Source of the DNA: Thalassotalea loyana | Lineage (GTDB): Bacteria; Pseudomonadota; Gammaproteobacteria; Enterobacterales; Alteromonadaceae | Assembly: GCF_030161435.1 (NCBI RefSeq) | Contig: NZ_BSSV01000012.1 | Coordinates: 1-33,369, forward strand | Direction of reading: 5' to 3' | DNA length: 33,369 bases | Part shown: positions 17,251 through 26,666 of the stretch, piece by piece | How the letters are laid out: every line of letters begins with the position of its first letter | Numbering within the stretch: position 1 is the stretch's first letter | Notes under the pieces: model-generated | Told to the model about the DNA's origin: nothing | Databases searched by the model: none | The model's input: the letters and a program-made list of their open reading frames with translations, nothing else | Translations under genes and position numbers: made by a program

Positions 17251-20200
17251 TTATTCAATTGTAATATTCACCGTTCGCTTAAAACTGTATCCATCGGTTA
17301 GGTCAATTACAATGTAGCTAAAGGAATCGAGTGTGCCCGCTTTTCCTTCACCCGCCGAGTACATAAATGCGCCGGTAGACTCATCGACAGTTAACTCGCC
17401 ATGACTCGGCGAACTCACGACATCGATAGCAACTCCTGTGCCTAACGGTAGAACACCACTAAAGATTTCGCCTTGCTTTGCAGTGAACCCATTGTATAGA
17501 CCATCACTTACATACTCTGCATTCCCCTGAGCACTGCCATTAAAACGATCTGCAGCCTTGTTTTTACCTGAGCTATCTTCAAAGTCATAATACAAGAACA
17601 AATCATCTTCACATCCTAGTTCTAGTCCATTCATGCAAGCTTGGATTTCGTCTTGCGACAAAACACGATTCCATATAGCAACATCATCCATCTTCCCTTC
17701 AAAGTTAGCACTAGTGACACCACTGCCACTGTAGGCACCTAATCGAAGTGGATAAGGGCTATTAATATTCGTTTTATTGCCCAAATTTGCTTGAGTAGCT
17801 TTATTACCGTTTTGATAAAGCGTTAACTTTTTATTTTCTCTATCAACCGTGACCGCAACATGATACCAACGCTCAGTTTTTAAATCGTATGAGCCACCCG
17901 TTTGCAGGGTTTGACTACCGTCGACAGGTCGTAAATAAACTTGCAGATTATTACTTGAGTTAACACTTAAATTCCAACCTTTATAACCCGATGCACTCCC
18001 TAACAGTTTATTCATAATCAACCTGTTAGAACCGTTACTTCCTGCTGCAAGATAAATCCATGCTTGGGCTGTAAAACTCTCACCGCCCCAATTAAGATCA
18101 CTACTACTATAGCCAACATTAAAGTAATCGCCGTCGCCATCAAAAGACATCACCGTATTGTGCTTGACAAAGCTTGCACCATTAGTCGCCGACATTTGCG
18201 TAGCACCGACTAAATCTGTGATATTGTCAGGCGTGTCTTGGTCAAATGTAAAGTAACTAACTAAATTACCGTCATATGAATCAGCGGCTAAAAATTGACT
18301 TGCCTTGACCTCTTCTTGTGTTTTTGCAACATTCCAAAATCGCAATTCATCCAATTGCCCCGTTAAGAACCTATTGTCCTGACCACCATTTGCTCCCCAT
18401 ACCAGATCAACATCTCGAGATGCTATGGTATCGACTTGAGAGATAACAGGCTCGCCATCTAAATAGATAACAAGTAAAGAGCTATCCTGATCATAGGTGA
18501 TCGCAAAATGATGCCACGTGTTCAAATTGACCGATTCTGTTGAAAAATAGGTGGTATCCGTTGTTTTACTGCGAAGTAAACCATCAGGCATGATTCTCAG
18601 TGCAGCCTTTGATGTATCCGATCTAAACGTCAGAACATTAATCGGAATATCTACGTTAAACTGCTCAATGTTCAACCACATTTCAATAGTGAATGAATCT
18701 CGGCCTGGGTCAAATAGGTGACTTGTCTCCTGAACCAATGACTGATCAACACCGTTTAATTCGATCGCCTGACCGAAACCAGTTAAGATTGAGAAGTCTT
18801 TGTAGAATGGGCTTGCAACCTTTTGCCAAGCACTACATTGCACACCGCCATAATTCTCACCATCAAAAGGTTTCACACAAAATTGAGCATATTTGCCAAT
18901 ATCTTGTACGGTAAATGTATATGATTGGAAGGTTTCACCATCAATTGCCACGGCATCTGTACCTTGGCTATCAGAAGCGATTAACCATTGGTAGACCGAT
19001 TCAGTCTCAGCATCACCTTCATAGTCACTGTAATCGTAATTGGCTGATACGGTACTTTTACCGATAAAGTTGCCTGATATCGTGACATTTGAAACCTGAG
19101 GTGCGTTATTGTGGTATGAAAGAATAGGCTCACCACACGCGCCCTCTTGGCTGCACAAATCAAATGAAATGTCCTTGCTGATTTTTTCATGAGCTAGCAA
19201 CCATTCGTTATCATTATATAAATATGGTGGTAATGGCTCGACTGATTCTGATTTCTTTACAAATGGCGACGCCAGAGTTTCGGCAGCTTCATCCCACTTC
19301 CACTCAGTGAGCGATACTTCTTCAACACTGAAACCGAACTCAAAGTCTAACCCTGGGCCATACTGACCTTTTTCGTAAATTGCACCATCTTTTTGATACA
19401 AGTAGATATTACTTGCTGTACAGACCGCTTCTTGAATATTCCACTCAGCAAGGCCTAGTTTGAACGGTAAGCGCGCACCAACAGAGGTCTTCGTGTCGTT
19501 ATAGAATACTGAGTACAAGTTAACAGTCAGGTTTGCATCAATAACACCATCATTATTGACATCATGATAAAGCTCAGGCGTAAACGCGATATCTCTATCC
19601 CCTTTAAAAACTAGTACTGTGCCATCTTCTAGGGTTAATTTAGAAATAGGGCGAACTTCTAAGTAGAAATCTTGTTTGATATCCGCATGAACACTTAAAA
19701 AAGTGTCTAACATTTCAAAATTGTAATCGAAGTAGAGGTCTTCCCCCGCAGGGTAGAAGAAGTCTTCACGACACTCTCGCTTGCTGTGGCTAATCGCTTG
19801 GCCAGATGCGCCATAATACCAAGCTTTCCAGCTCGTTTTGTAATAAAGCTCTTGCTCGAACCAATCAGGCGCATCAATTGATGCTGAGATACGAAGTGGT
19901 TGTTCAGCATCAGACTCCGCACTAATCATACACGCAGGTTGACCAAGCGTATTGATACAGTGTCGTCCCATGACAGCAATTTCGTCAGACTTTACATTCA
20001 CCGTAAAAGAGCCCTCATCAAGTGAGGTGCGCTTATCAAGTGGGTTGTTATCGTTATCCAAGATAACCGGTGACTGTAGGCGGAAAAATAAGTCTTTAAC
20101 ACCCAAAACAAAATCAATGTCAAACGCAGGTGACGTAGCGCTGAAGCTTGCATAGTTATCTAAATTAACTTGTGCAGTAATTAGCGTTTCTTGACCTACC

Positions 20201-23200
20201 TGAATTTCATCGGCATAGGCTAAGTCCATACTCACAGGAATATCTGAAATAACCTGGCCCGTTTGCATGCTAAAACGAGGTTCAAAGAAAAAGTCACCAC
20301 CAAGGTTCATATCAAAAACACCGGTCACACCTGCTGTCATGTTATCGACTTGTTTTTTCCAGTTTGATGGATTCATGGTCGAAAAGCCAGGCGGCAAGTA
20401 ATCGTCTGGAACTGATGGAATCTCAGGAACATCGCCCGTATTAAATTCAGGACTCGCGATTTCATTCATGGTTGCAACTTGCAAAATATCCGTAAATGCT
20501 GTCGACCCAAAGGTACTCTCTGTTGCGCTTAAATCAGCATTAAAGCTATGCGTAATAAACTCTACATCATTTACACTAACCGTTACTGTGGCAGCGGCAG
20601 CGGCACCATAGGTATCAACAACCTGGACAGTTAGGTCGTAATGGTCTTGCTTTTCGTAGTCTAAACGCGAAATTGCGTTACTGATAGAAAGAGCCCCTGT
20701 TGCAGAGTCAATAACGAAACTATCGTAGTCATTACCTGCAATAATTTGATAAGTAACATAGTCACCGACATCGTTTGCAGACGCGGTTACACTGCCTATT
20801 TGTGAGCCTCCTGAAGTATATTCACTGACTGCAAAGCTTTGATTATCAATACTCGGATCATTGTTAATCTCAATAGTGACATCTTTTTGCACTAACATTT
20901 GAGCTGAACCAACAGTGAATACACTGTACTGAATATTATCGATAACAATAATGTTGCCAGAATCTTGCCATTGGTTATTTGCGGCATAAACGCTGTCGTC
21001 GGCGTCACCTAAAATACGAAGGTTTGAATTACTACTTACACTTTTATTTAATGAGATAACATTGGCACCTGAACCACGAATATCAAATACTTCAACGCTA
21101 CGAACTTTTGAAGCACCTTCCATTAGGTTCAAGTTAATACCTGCGCCATCAAGCACTAAGGTATCGGTACCACCACCACCATCAATGCGGATGAAATCAG
21201 TATCGGCAATTATAATCGTGTCGTCGCCAGGGCCTGTGTAAATAGCATCAGCGCCGCCTTTACCCGCAACGGTGTCATTACCTTGACCTGTTGCATAATT
21301 TTGAGCCGCTGAGCTACCTGAAAAAGTATCGTCAGAATCACTTCCCCAACCTGTTGCCAATACAGCCTCGCCGTTGCCTTGGAGCACATAAATTGCACCA
21401 TTATTTGTTAAGTTATTTTTATCAGATGACGGTGTACCAAATTGAATGTCTTTAATGCCATCACCATTAATATCTCCAGCACTAGCAATCCACTGACCTA
21501 GCATTTCCCCGCCGTTACCCGTCGAGTAAAAACCACGAGAAGTTTCGATAACTTCACTTAAATATATAGGGTCTGTTTGTTTCGAACCATACACAGCATA
21601 CACTCGCCCCTTATTATCTTCAGCAAACGGGTCACCAATGATGATGTCATCATATCCATCACCATTTAAGTCGCCTGCACCACCGATAGAACCGATAACT
21701 ATTTGAAGCGCATTAAACTCGATGTTTGATGCATCGTTGTGGATAACAAAACCACCATTGCCGTCAGCGATATCCGCTAAATTAATATCTACGTTAGCAA
21801 GGGTACCAAAAATGATATATGCGCGAGGGTGTTCCCAGCTATTACAACAGTTATTATCCGGCGCTAATAACGCGATATCATCAATACCGTCAGCGTTGAT
21901 ATCACCAACATTCGAGGTAACAAAGCCTGGTGTTACTGTAATAGATGAAAGATTTGACGCAAAACCATAATTGCCGGCATTTTGTGCAACAATATTTATA
22001 CCTTGGTTATCTTTAGCAATAGAACCATAATCAATGGCTGTACCACCAACACGGCCAAATAGTAACTTATTAACACCACTCTCACGGCCAAGAATCCCAT
22101 GTGAAACAATGACATCGGTTAAACCATCACTATTGAAATCACCAGACGGCATGACAAGTGCACCAAACGGCCAGTCGTTGAATGGCGCTCTACCATCATC
22201 CTTAATAACAAAGCCACTTGTATTTGTATCCAACGCAATTTCAGCAAGATATTGTGTACTTAGGTCTGGCTTACCGTATACGACATAAGCCATGTGTGGG
22301 TCATCGTAATTTGAATTGCCATCAAAAGAATCACTGATTGAGATAACTTCTTGACCAACAACAAAACGTGTTTGCGTTTCTCCAGCAATAATATCTGCTA
22401 AACCATCCCCGTTGAGATCACCAATAAGCACACTGCCACCAACATAATCATGTTTGTATGCTCCATGGATCGCATAACCTAAAGGACTGATTCCTTGATT
22501 TAGCGCGCCAAGCTCAACAGCACTGGTATTTGCTTTGCCAAAAACTACATATACACTACCAGAGTTATTACCATTGTTATCAGCAAATGGCGCACCGATG
22601 ACGATATCCGATAATCCGTCACCATTGATATCGGCGCCCCCGTTGACGCTAAACCCAGCATTATCACCTTCTGCTGCGCCATTGATAACGAAGCCGCCAT
22701 TGCCTGCCAACACAGAGGTAAAATCAGGTAACAGCCCCGATGCGTTACTGAACAGAACATAGGCACGGCCTGCGTCTTCACCATTTGTATCATCTTGCGG
22801 TACACCAACAATAACATCGTCAAAGCCGTCACCATTGACATCACCCGCTGGTGCTAAGCCAAAACCAGACCAATCGTCAGTAGCTAAACCCGCAATAGTT
22901 TGCGCATCATTGTTTAACGAATCATTGATGTCATTCACATTTACAGTAACCAGCGTATCATATGCGTTACCAACGCCGTCAGTGACCCGAACTGTAAATA
23001 CAAACTGATTCAGTCCGCTTTCAAAGTCTAACTGAGTTTGATCCGCAACTTTGATTTTCCCTGAGATGGGGTCTACCGAAAAAGTACCATTTTCATTACC
23101 TGAAACAATCGAGTATTGATAATGCTCAAGTGGCATCTCCCATGTTCCCGCCTCAAACACTTGGTAATGAAGTGTGAACGTTCCATAACGTTTTGGCGCC

Positions 23201-24213
23201 ACGCTCTCGGCATCATTGTGCAAGTATCCAGAAAATGTTTGATTTGAAACATCTGTAAGGCGAATTGCAGAGTCGTACAGGGCACTATCAATGCCTACCG
23301 CCTGGACAAAAACAACCGGATCGTTATACGCTTTTTTTAACGTGATGGTAAATGGTTCATCCATCGCAGTGTCATTAACTATGGCTGAACCTGACTCACC
23401 AAATACGGCATTGGTCGCGGTCGCAAAAAAGGCCCCTTCTTCCACTGCCAATACGTTTACATTTTCAGCATTGTGTGACTCATCGTCTAGGTTATCGATA
23501 AAGAACTTTGCTCTATTCGCATTGTTGTCAGTCACCGTAACACCAGATTGCGATGTACCATTAAACGTTGAAATCGTAGTTATCAAATTAGGGGCATCAA
23601 CAAAGTCAGAGCCAAACGCTTGGCCATATTCGTGATGTGTCACGCTCTCCCCTGTCGAGAGAACTGTTATTTTTTTATCATATAGCACAGCTTCAACAGG
23701 TTCACTGATCGCCAACCATCCCAAGGTTTCACCTTTGCCGGTGTTATCAATTGACGTAACAACGCTTGTGCCACGTTTGTCTAATTCCGATTCTAAGACA
23801 GCATCAAAGCCAGTTGCAGTGACGTTGTTCAGGCGATGACGCATGATAAACTCTTGGCCAAGAGCACTTACACCACCTTGGTGGGAGCTTGTACTCACTG
23901 AATATGCGATCTGATATTGACTACCCGTTTGAATTTGACCAAACATAATTGGCGCATGTTCAAATTCAGAAGAAAAGGATATTGGCTCGAATCCTTCTCC
24001 ATTTGTTACCCAGTGAGTTAGATCTGATTTCCCAATTTCAACTTTCACTGTTTTATCATATTGACCGTCGGTAAAATTAATTTGGCCAACTGACGTATTA
24101 TTCTTGGTGTTTTCATCAATATTGATAATTATTGGTTCTAATGTTGTCTGTGCAACACTCGAAAAACACGCTGTCATTGCAAGTATTGTTAGGTACGACT
24201 TCTTACACCCCAT
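17251..24213 (-). CDS. Very large secreted multidomain surface protein (cadherin-like, FG-GAP, RTX-like, LamG-like domains)
   Basis: This 2320-residue exported protein has a Sec signal peptide (MGCKKSYLTIL..., cleavage near SVAQ, about residue 22). Residues about 40-350 contain repeated beta-rich units reminiscent of H-type lectin domains (weak call). A cadherin-like repeat lies near 358-427. At least six FG-GAP repeats (GDVNGDGFDDVIVG type, about 455-920) suggest a beta-propeller with calcium sites. A short RTX-like stretch (GQGNDT, GPGDDT) is near 958-1021 and a second cadherin-like repeat near 1116-1214. Two LamG/concanavalin-like domains lie near 1812-1968 and 2021-2214, and a cadherin/Ig-like end near 2250-2320. 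These domains fit carbohydrate or protein binding outside the cell. A GTG at 24240 is possible, but GAGGAG sits 9 bases before the ATG at 24213, which decides the start. No C-terminal anchor or secretion signal was recognised. It is monocistronic, with its own terminator. Confidence 0.88.
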   Translation of the reverse strand: MGCKKSYLTILAMTACFSSVAQTTLEPIIINIDENTKNNTSVGQINFTDGQYDKTVKVEIGKSDLTHWVTNGEGFEPISFSSEFEHAPIMFGQIQTGSQYQIAYSVSTSSHQGGVSALGQEFIMRHRLNNVTATGFDAVLESELDKRGTSVVTSIDNTGKGETLGWLAISEPVEAVLYDKKITVLSTGESVTHHEYGQAFGSDFVDAPNLITTISTFNGTSQSGVTVTDNNANRAKFFIDNLDDESHNAENVNVLAVEEGAFFATATNAVFGESGSAIVNDTAMDEPFTITLKKAYNDPVVFVQAVGIDSALYDSAIRLTDVSNQTFSGYLHNDAESVAPKRYGTFTLHYQVFEAGTWEMPLEHYQYSIVSGNENGTFSVDPISGKIKVADQTQLDFESGLNQFVFTVRVTDGVGNAYDTLVTVNVNDINDSLNNDAQTIAGLATDDWSGFGLAPAGDVNGDGFDDVIVGVPQDDTNGEDAGRAYVLFSNASGLLPDFTSVLAGNGGFVINGAAEGDNAGFSVNGGADINGDGLSDIVIGAPFADNNGNNSGSVYVVFGKANTSAVELGALNQGISPLGYAIHGAYKHDYVGGSVLIGDLNGDGLADIIAGETQTRFVVGQEVISISDSFDGNSNYDDPHMAYVVYGKPDLSTQYLAEIALDTNTSGFVIKDDGRAPFNDWPFGALVMPSGDFNSDGLTDVIVSHGILGRESGVNKLLFGRVGGTAIDYGSIAKDNQGINIVAQNAGNYGFASNLSSITVTPGFVTSNVGDINADGIDDIALLAPDNNCCNSWEHPRAYIIFGTLANVDINLADIADGNGGFVIHNDASNIEFNALQIVIGSIGGAGDLNGDGYDDIIIGDPFAEDNKGRVYAVYGSKQTDPIYLSEVIETSRGFYSTGNGGEMLGQWIASAGDINGDGIKDIQFGTPSSDKNNLTNNGAIYVLQGNGEAVLATGWGSDSDDTFSGSSAAQNYATGQGNDTVAGKGGADAIYTGPGDDTIIIADTDFIRIDGGGGTDTLVLDGAGINLNLMEGASKVRSVEVFDIRGSGANVISLNKSVSSNSNLRILGDADDSVYAANNQWQDSGNIIVIDNIQYSVFTVGSAQMLVQKDVTIEINNDPSIDNQSFAVSEYTSGGSQIGSVTASANDVGDYVTYQIIAGNDYDSFVIDSATGALSISNAISRLDYEKQDHYDLTVQVVDTYGAAAAATVTVSVNDVEFITHSFNADLSATESTFGSTAFTDILQVATMNEIASPEFNTGDVPEIPSVPDDYLPPGFSTMNPSNWKKQVDNMTAGVTGVFDMNLGGDFFFEPRFSMQTGQVISDIPVSMDLAYADEIQVGQETLITAQVNLDNYASFSATSPAFDIDFVLGVKDLFFRLQSPVILDNDNNPLDKRTSLDEGSFTVNVKSDEIAVMGRHCINTLGQPACMISAESDAEQPLRISASIDAPDWFEQELYYKTSWKAWYYGASGQAISHSKRECREDFFYPAGEDLYFDYNFEMLDTFLSVHADIKQDFYLEVRPISKLTLEDGTVLVFKGDRDIAFTPELYHDVNNDGVIDANLTVNLYSVFYNDTKTSVGARLPFKLGLAEWNIQEAVCTASNIYLYQKDGAIYEKGQYGPGLDFEFGFSVEEVSLTEWKWDEAAETLASPFVKKSESVEPLPPYLYNDNEWLLAHEKISKDISFDLCSQEGACGEPILSYHNNAPQVSNVTISGNFIGKSTVSANYDYSDYEGDAETESVYQWLIASDSQGTDAVAIDGETFQSYTFTVQDIGKYAQFCVKPFDGENYGGVQCSAWQKVASPFYKDFSILTGFGQAIELNGVDQSLVQETSHLFDPGRDSFTIEMWLNIEQFNVDIPINVLTFRSDTSKAALRIMPDGLLRSKTTDTTYFSTESVNLNTWHHFAITYDQDSSLLVIYLDGEPVISQVDTIASRDVDLVWGANGGQDNRFLTGQLDELRFWNVAKTQEEVKASQFLAADSYDGNLVSYFTFDQDTPDNITDLVGATQMSATNGASFVKHNTVMSFDGDGDYFNVGYSSSDLNWGGESFTAQAWIYLAAGSNGSNRLIMNKLLGSASGYKGWNLSVNSSNNLQVYLRPVDGSQTLQTGGSYDLKTERWYHVAVTVDRENKKLTLYQNGNKATQANLGNKTNINSPYPLRLGAYSGSGVTSANFEGKMDDVAIWNRVLSQDEIQACMNGLELGCEDDLFLYYDFEDSSGKNKAADRFNGSAQGNAEYVSDGLYNGFTAKQGEIFSGVLPLGTGVAIDVVSSPSHGELTVDESTGAFMYSAGEGKAGTLDSFSYIVIDLTDGYSFKRTVNITIE

Positions 24214-24578
24214 ACAATAAAACTCCTCTTTTTCCAGCACATGCTAATTGTTGGGGCCTTTATGTCATATAAATGTGCAACAAAGATGGAATACATTGAT
24301 TCTTAAACAAATACTCTTTATGCGAGAATAATTAAAACTACAATGAGCTCAAGGGTTTTACTGAGAAAATGGCAACAAACTATGGCTAATACAGAGCGAC
24401 GCCGTTTAACAAAAGATAAACATTATCCGATGACGAATTGAGCTTTCTCGCATTTCCTTATCAAGCACATTGAGCAACGCATTCATATTGCTTGCAAATT
24501 TTATTGTTATCTTTTCGCGAGTAATTTCTTAATAGAAATAATTTAGCCTTTTCAAAGATAGGAACTTATTGAAATTAA
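24214..24578. other. Divergent intergenic region
   Basis: These 365 bases separate two genes that point away from each other and must hold both promoters. The only clear element is the ribosome site of the leftward gene (GAGGAG, complement at about 24223-24228). I found no convincing -35/-10 pair, long inverted repeat, small ORF with a ribosome site, or RNA gene. Confidence 0.5.
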
Positions 24579-25208
24579 ATGAAAACATTACTTAAACTTT
24601 TTGTATTCTCGATGATGGTAAACACCGCACATGCTGCAATTATCGAAGCAAATTACACATTTGATGGAACAAACCTAGCATTGGCAAGTGGCACAGATGT
24701 TTTTAACGGTGACTTTAAAGTTGGCGATACGCTCAAGTTGTCTTTTTCTGCTGTTGGTGATGAGGCTTACTGGGATTTTAGTGGTAGTAATAGCAACGGT
24801 TTCGAAGGTTTTGATTTAGGATTTAATGAAAAAGGGCTAAGAGCAATTGATGGCCATTATCGTTTCTACTATGACGATCAGCTAGTAAAGCAGAGCTATT
24901 ATTATACGGTAATCGATGATTATCGAAACGGTCCATATAGCCTCAGCGTTCGCAATATTGATTATGTTGATAAGTTTAGTGTTGACTACCAATTTTTTTC
25001 TTCAACAGCCATCAACGATATTATTGCCCCGATAGACACATACAGCGACGATTGGAATATCTTTAATACTTTTCAGGGTATCAGGAATGCCGTTCCCTTC
25101 ATCAGCGACCAGACGACCGTAGTTACTGAGCCATCGTCATTAGTATTAGTAATTTTCTGCCTGTTTTTCATCTTGTACAACAGCAAAAATAAACGCCTGA
25201 TTAATTAG
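24579..25208 (+). CDS. Small exported protein with variant PEP-CTERM-like C-terminal sorting signal
   Basis: This 209-residue protein starts with a signal peptide (MKTLLKLFVFSMMVNTAHA, cleavage before AIIEA). The middle is beta-rich, with many Tyr and Asp residues, and matches no enzyme family I recognise. The C-terminus (about 180-209) has the three-part layout of PEP-CTERM proteins: VTEPSS, a hydrophobic segment (LVLVIFCLFFILY) and a basic tail (NSKNKR). The first Pro of the usual PEP motif is Thr. In species with exosortase this tail directs cleavage and surface release, often with an exopolysaccharide system; no exosortase gene is in the window. It stands alone and is divergent from the large surface protein gene. 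The ribosome site is weak. Its role is unknown beyond being exported and probably surface-linked. Confidence 0.75.
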   Translation: MKTLLKLFVFSMMVNTAHAAIIEANYTFDGTNLALASGTDVFNGDFKVGDTLKLSFSAVGDEAYWDFSGSNSNGFEGFDLGFNEKGLRAIDGHYRFYYDDQLVKQSYYYTVIDDYRNGPYSLSVRNIDYVDKFSVDYQFFSSTAINDIIAPIDTYSDDWNIFNTFQGIRNAVPFISDQTTVVTEPSSLVLVIFCLFFILYNSKNKRLIN

Positions 25209-25522
25209 CCAAACCTATATCTGTGGCCCTTAGATATTATCCGGGCCACACCAGCACCGACGTCACCTATTCTGGGCCGTGCCCTTTTGGCAGTAATTTT
25301 TATTGTGCTTTCAACGATTAACCAACACCTTTTATTCTATTTCGCTCGATAAAGTGAAGCTCCGATCGATTTCAAGCTCGCCACCCAATTAATTAACTTT
25401 TAGAAAAAGTCTTTAGTTTTTATTCCATTTATTCACTTAAAAATTGTCTCTACATTACCTTGGTAAACAAACTGCGCGATAAGCAGTGTTAAATAAAAAC
25501 GATAAACAATAGGTGAGAGTCA
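25209..25522. other. Intergenic region upstream of the porin gene
   Basis: These 314 bases hold two GC-rich inverted repeats near the left end (25222-25250 and 25274-25284) and, at the right end, the porin ribosome site AGGTGAG 6 bases before the ATG. The middle (about 25310-25500) is AT-rich and probably carries the porin promoter, but no convincing -35/-10 pair was found. Confidence 0.5.
25222..25250 (+). terminator. Possible transcript end after the PEP-CTERM-like gene
   Basis: TGTGGCCC and GGGCCACA form an 8-bp GC-rich stem with a 13-base loop, 14 bases after the stop codon. There is no T run behind it. A smaller GGGC-CGT-GCCC hairpin followed by TTTT lies at 25274-25288 and may be the actual terminator. 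Confidence 0.35.
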
Positions 25523-26644
25523 ATGAAAACAATTAAGCAATTTATGTTCTGCTCGAGTATTGCCTGCCTTGGATTAAACCAAGCACATGCCGTAGAACTC
25601 ATGACCGTGAAAAATAACGGGGTCGATACGAAAGTATCATTGAGTGGTTATGCAAAAATCGACATCCGTCATGTTGAGGGCGATATCGCCTACCAAGATT
25701 ACTGGGTAGCCAACTATCCCGCGGGCCAACCGGTTGAAACTTCACATACAGGCTTCAACGTCAAAGAGTCACGCATTAATTTAAAGGTGCAACACGGAGA
25801 CATTAGTGGTGTTGTAGAAATGGATTTTTACGGCGGCGGTGGAAACGAAGTTGTAAGCAATTCGTCAAACCCACGGTTACGACATTACTATATCAATTAT
25901 AAAAACTGGATGGTTGGCCAAAACTGGACCACCTTTATGCCGTTACACGCACTACCCGAAGCATTAGACTTTGGTGGTCCCCATGTTGGCGAAGTCTTTA
26001 TCAGACAAACTCAAGTACGTTATACCCATGGCAACTGGCAATTTTCGATCGAAAACCCGGAAACCAATGGCGACGGTGATATTGGTGCGCCATCAAGTGC
26101 TGTAGGCCTCACAGGTAGTCAGGCTGACAAAGATGAAAGTACACCTGACTTTATCGCCCGATACAATCATCAAGCTGACTGGGGGATGTTATCTGCCGCA
26201 ACGCTTGTTAGGAAAATTGATCAAGGTGGTATTGATGAAACAGCCATTGCCTTCAATTTAGCCGGTCGCATAAAAACCGTTGGTAAAGACGACTTGCGTT
26301 TTCAATTTACCACAGGAGAAGCTGGACGCTATGTTGCCGCAGGCATGACACCAGATATTGTTACCGATCCTGCCGATGACCTTACTAAGGCAGAGAGCAC
26401 AACAGCATTTACACTCGCATATCGTCACTTTTGGACAGAATCTTTGCGTTCAACAGTATTCTACGGTGGCGCGAAAACAGACACACTAGAAAGAGAACGC
26501 AGCCACTGGGGCGTAAATTTACTTACCAGTATCTCTGCTAATTTTGATGTCGGAGCCGAATTTGGTAACTACGCCATTGATGATAAAGGAGTAGAATCCG
26601 TTGACTCAAATTATCTTCAATTCTCAGCAATATATAAATTTTAA
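25523..26644 (+). CDS. DcaP-like outer-membrane porin
   Basis: This 373-residue outer-membrane beta-barrel has a signal peptide ending near NQAHA (about residue 24). The first strand begins VSLSGYAKIDIRH, followed by alternating strands with GFNVKESRINLKV, LRHYYINYKNWMVGQNWTTFM and the final LQFSAIYKF, which ends in Phe as expected for BAM-inserted porins. The WMVGQNWTTF region and overall layout match DcaP-type trimeric porins, which take up organic acids and other small anions. The N-terminal coiled coil of Acinetobacter DcaP is not evident. A good ribosome site (AGGTGAG) precedes the ATG. It converges with a LysR gene that is itself divergent from the lactate permease gene, so uptake of lactate or a similar acid across the outer membrane is the likely job; the substrate is inferred from context only. 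Confidence 0.82.
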   Translation: MKTIKQFMFCSSIACLGLNQAHAVELMTVKNNGVDTKVSLSGYAKIDIRHVEGDIAYQDYWVANYPAGQPVETSHTGFNVKESRINLKVQHGDISGVVEMDFYGGGGNEVVSNSSNPRLRHYYINYKNWMVGQNWTTFMPLHALPEALDFGGPHVGEVFIRQTQVRYTHGNWQFSIENPETNGDGDIGAPSSAVGLTGSQADKDESTPDFIARYNHQADWGMLSAATLVRKIDQGGIDETAIAFNLAGRIKTVGKDDLRFQFTTGEAGRYVAAGMTPDIVTDPADDLTKAESTTAFTLAYRHFWTESLRSTVFYGGAKTDTLERERSHWGVNLLTSISANFDVGAEFGNYAIDDKGVESVDSNYLQFSAIYKF

Positions 26645-26666
26645 CCATTATTTTTAAGTATAACGA

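Noticed and set aside
20877-21401. RTX toxin or type I secretion substrate
   Set aside because: Only a few G-x-G-x-D-type repeats are present, in the middle of the protein, which has a Sec signal peptide and no adjacent type I secretion genes.
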